A DNA stretch of 7,987 bases from Gemmatimonadales bacterium (GTDB lineage Bacteria; Gemmatimonadota; Gemmatimonadetes; Gemmatimonadales; GWC2-71-9): NCBI GenBank assembly GCA_013813675.1, contig JACCRH010000284.1:1-7987 (forward strand), in the 5' to 3' direction. Positions 6,431 to 7,987 of the stretch are shown piece after piece. The stretch's first letter is position 1. Every line of letters starts with the position of its first letter. The notes beneath the pieces were generated by a model. The model made no database searches. It saw nothing but the letters and a program-made list of their open reading frames with translations, and had not been told where the DNA came from. Made by a program: the position numbers and the translations under genes.

Positions 6431-7987
6431 ACAGCGGGCGACACTCGAGCAGCTCACGGCGGAGCCGGCCGACATTCTGGTGATCGGCGGGGGCATCACC
6501 GGCGCCGGCGTCGCCCGCGACGCGGCGATGCGGGGGCTCCGGGTAGTACTGGTGGACCAGAACGACCTCGGCTCCGGCACCAGCTCCCGGTCCAGCCGCC
6601 TGGTCCACGGCGGCCTGCGCTATCTGGAGACCGGCGATCTCCGCCTGGTGCTGGAAGCCAACCGGGAGCGGCGGATTCTGCTCCGGATCGCGCCCCACCT
6701 GGTCTGGCCGCTGGCCTTCGTGTTTCCGGTGCACCGGGGAGACCGGCTCTCCCTCTGGCGCCTGAACGCCGGGATGTGGCTCTACGATCTCCTCGCCCTG
6801 TTCCGCAATGTGCGGATGCACCGCATGCTCGGCAAGCGCGCGGTGCTGGAGGCCGAGCCCATGCTGCGGGAGCGCGGGCTCCGAGGAGGCGCCAGGTTCT
6901 ACGACGCCCAGTGCGACGACGCGCGGCTGGTGCTCGCCACGGCTCGCTCGGCGATCCACCACGGAGCGCTGGTCGCCAACTACACCGCCGTCCTCTCGCT
7001 GGAGCGCACTGCCGGGCGGGTGGTGGGCGCCCAGGTGGAGGACCGGCTCACCGGCGAGGATGCCACCATCAGGGCCAGCGTCGTGGTGAACGCCACCGGG
7101 CCCTGGGCCGACCGCATCCGCACCATGGAAGATGCCGGGGTCGGACGCCTGCTCCAGACCACCAAAGGCGTCCACATCCTGGTGGACCGGAGCCGGCTCG
7201 ACCACCGCGACGGCATCATCTTTCTCAGCCCGATCGACGGCCGGGTGTTGTTCATCCTGCCCTGGCGCGATCTCTCCTACATCGGCACCACCGATACCGA
7301 CAGCACGGAGTCGCCGGACCAGCTCCAGGTGACGTCCGACGAGATGGTCTACCTCCTCCGCTCGGCCAACGCCCGGTTCCCCAACGCGCGGCTGGGCCTG
7401 GAGGACGTCCGCGGGGCGTGGGCCGGCCTCCGGCCGCTGCTCGCCGACAGCCAGCCGTCGGCGGAGAGCGGCCGTTCCCGAGAGCATGCGATCGTCCAGG
7501 GGTCCGGCGGCATGATCACCGTGGTGGGCGGAAAGCTCACCACCTACCGGTCGATGGCGAAGGAGACGGTGGACCGGGCGGTGCGCGAGCTCCACTTTCG
7601 CGAGGGACGGCCGCGTGCGGTCGAGACCGGCACCGACGCGGAGCCGCTTCCCGGCGGCGAGACCGACGACTTCACCGAGTTCCGGGCCCGGGGGCTCGAG
7701 CTCGGCGTGGTGCCGGAGAGCGTCGAGCACCTGATCCGGCACTACGGTACGGAGGCCGCGGGCATCTACAACGTCGGCGCCTTGGACCGCCGGCTGTTGC
7801 GCCGGCTGCTGCCACCACACCCGGCGATCGAGGCCGAAGTGCTGCACGCGGTGCGGCGGGAGCTGGCCCAGACGGTCGAGGACGTCATGGTCCGGCGACT
7901 GCACCTGTACTTCGAGCACGCCGGGCGCGGGATCGGCGCCGCGACCAAAGTGGCCGAGATCATGGGACGGGAGCGCGGCTGGGACGA
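6423..7987 (+). CDS. glpD: FAD-dependent glycerol-3-phosphate dehydrogenase (3' end off the right edge)
   Basis: GlpD is a peripheral inner-membrane flavoenzyme that oxidises sn-glycerol-3-phosphate to dihydroxyacetone phosphate and passes electrons to quinone. From a TTG start 521 codons are visible. The FAD dinucleotide fold is VIGGGITGAG at 20-29, followed by GTSSRSSRLVHGGLRYLE at 52-69, the GlpD signature. Then come DDARLVL (165-171), VNATGPWAD (222-230), IGTTDTD (287-293), GLRPLL (335-340) and VVGGKLTTYR (367-376) with the Arg337 and Lys371 expected in the substrate pocket. The C-terminal domain starts near 405; TVEDVMVRR (484-492) is typical, and the visible end (MGRERGWD) is close to the usual C-terminus, so perhaps 20-50 residues are missing. 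The TTG places the FAD strand about 17 residues in, normal for the family. An in-frame ATG at 6354 would add 23 Gly/Pro-rich residues antisense to the methyltransferase and is less likely. Regulation is not visible. Confidence 0.94.
   Translation, partial: MSSQRATLEQLTAEPADILVIGGGITGAGVARDAAMRGLRVVLVDQNDLGSGTSSRSSRLVHGGLRYLETGDLRLVLEANRERRILLRIAPHLVWPLAFVFPVHRGDRLSLWRLNAGMWLYDLLALFRNVRMHRMLGKRAVLEAEPMLRERGLRGGARFYDAQCDDARLVLATARSAIHHGALVANYTAVLSLERTAGRVVGAQVEDRLTGEDATIRASVVVNATGPWADRIRTMEDAGVGRLLQTTKGVHILVDRSRLDHRDGIIFLSPIDGRVLFILPWRDLSYIGTTDTDSTESPDQLQVTSDEMVYLLRSANARFPNARLGLEDVRGAWAGLRPLLADSQPSAESGRSREHAIVQGSGGMITVVGGKLTTYRSMAKETVDRAVRELHFREGRPRAVETGTDAEPLPGGETDDFTEFRARGLELGVVPESVEHLIRHYGTEAAGIYNVGALDRRLLRRLLPPHPAIEAEVLHAVRRELAQTVEDVMVRRLHLYFEHAGRGIGAATKVAEIMGRERGWD

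Noticed and set aside
6429..7919. A 496-codon minus-strand open frame across glpD.
   Set aside because: The plus strand encodes an unbroken GlpD with all key motifs; the antisense frame has none and is a GC-driven shadow.

Overview
The window is GC-rich bacterial chromosome, packed with genes on both sides of one divergent point. No tRNA, rRNA, CRISPR array, transposase or phage gene was seen. Six protein genes fill it; two are cut by the window edges. The largest gap between genes is the 138 bases at 1439-1576, so there is no long gene-free stretch. High GC, weak Shine-Dalgarno sequences and a Ser/Thr kinase fused to TolB-like and TPR modules fit Gemmatimonadota or a similar soil-type phylum. 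That placement is inference; no marker gene confirms it.

Layout. Bases 1-1438 (minus) hold the 5' part of a Ser/Thr protein kinase fused to a TolB-like domain and the start of a TPR region; it runs off the left edge. Bases 1439-1576 carry two inverted repeats. One is a perfect 21-bp dyad made of CACGAAGG units, of a kind I recall as dispersed in many environmental genomes. From 6416 down to 1577 the minus strand carries a tight four-gene cluster in this order: a class I SAM-dependent methyltransferase, the thiolase fadI, the hydratase/3-hydroxyacyl-CoA dehydrogenase fadJ, and a membrane-anchored alpha/beta hydrolase. Gaps are 24 nt, 8 nt and a 4-nt ATGA overlap, so one transcript is likely. 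From 6423 (plus) a glycerol-3-phosphate dehydrogenase gene (glpD) runs off the right edge.

How they work together. FadI and FadJ supply the last three steps of fatty-acid beta-oxidation (hydration, NAD-linked oxidation, thiolysis). GlpD oxidises glycerol-3-phosphate to dihydroxyacetone phosphate and feeds electrons to quinone. Together they cover the acyl and glycerol halves of lipid breakdown, read outward from one start region. The hydrolase could release acyl groups and the methyltransferase has no assigned substrate; both roles are guesses. The kinase sits beyond the hairpin region and is probably a separate transcription unit.

The metabolic core is ordinary. The points worth a second look are the six-base spacing between divergent start codons, the CACGAAGG dyad, the kinase fusion without a membrane segment, and the two unassigned enzymes in the beta-oxidation cluster.
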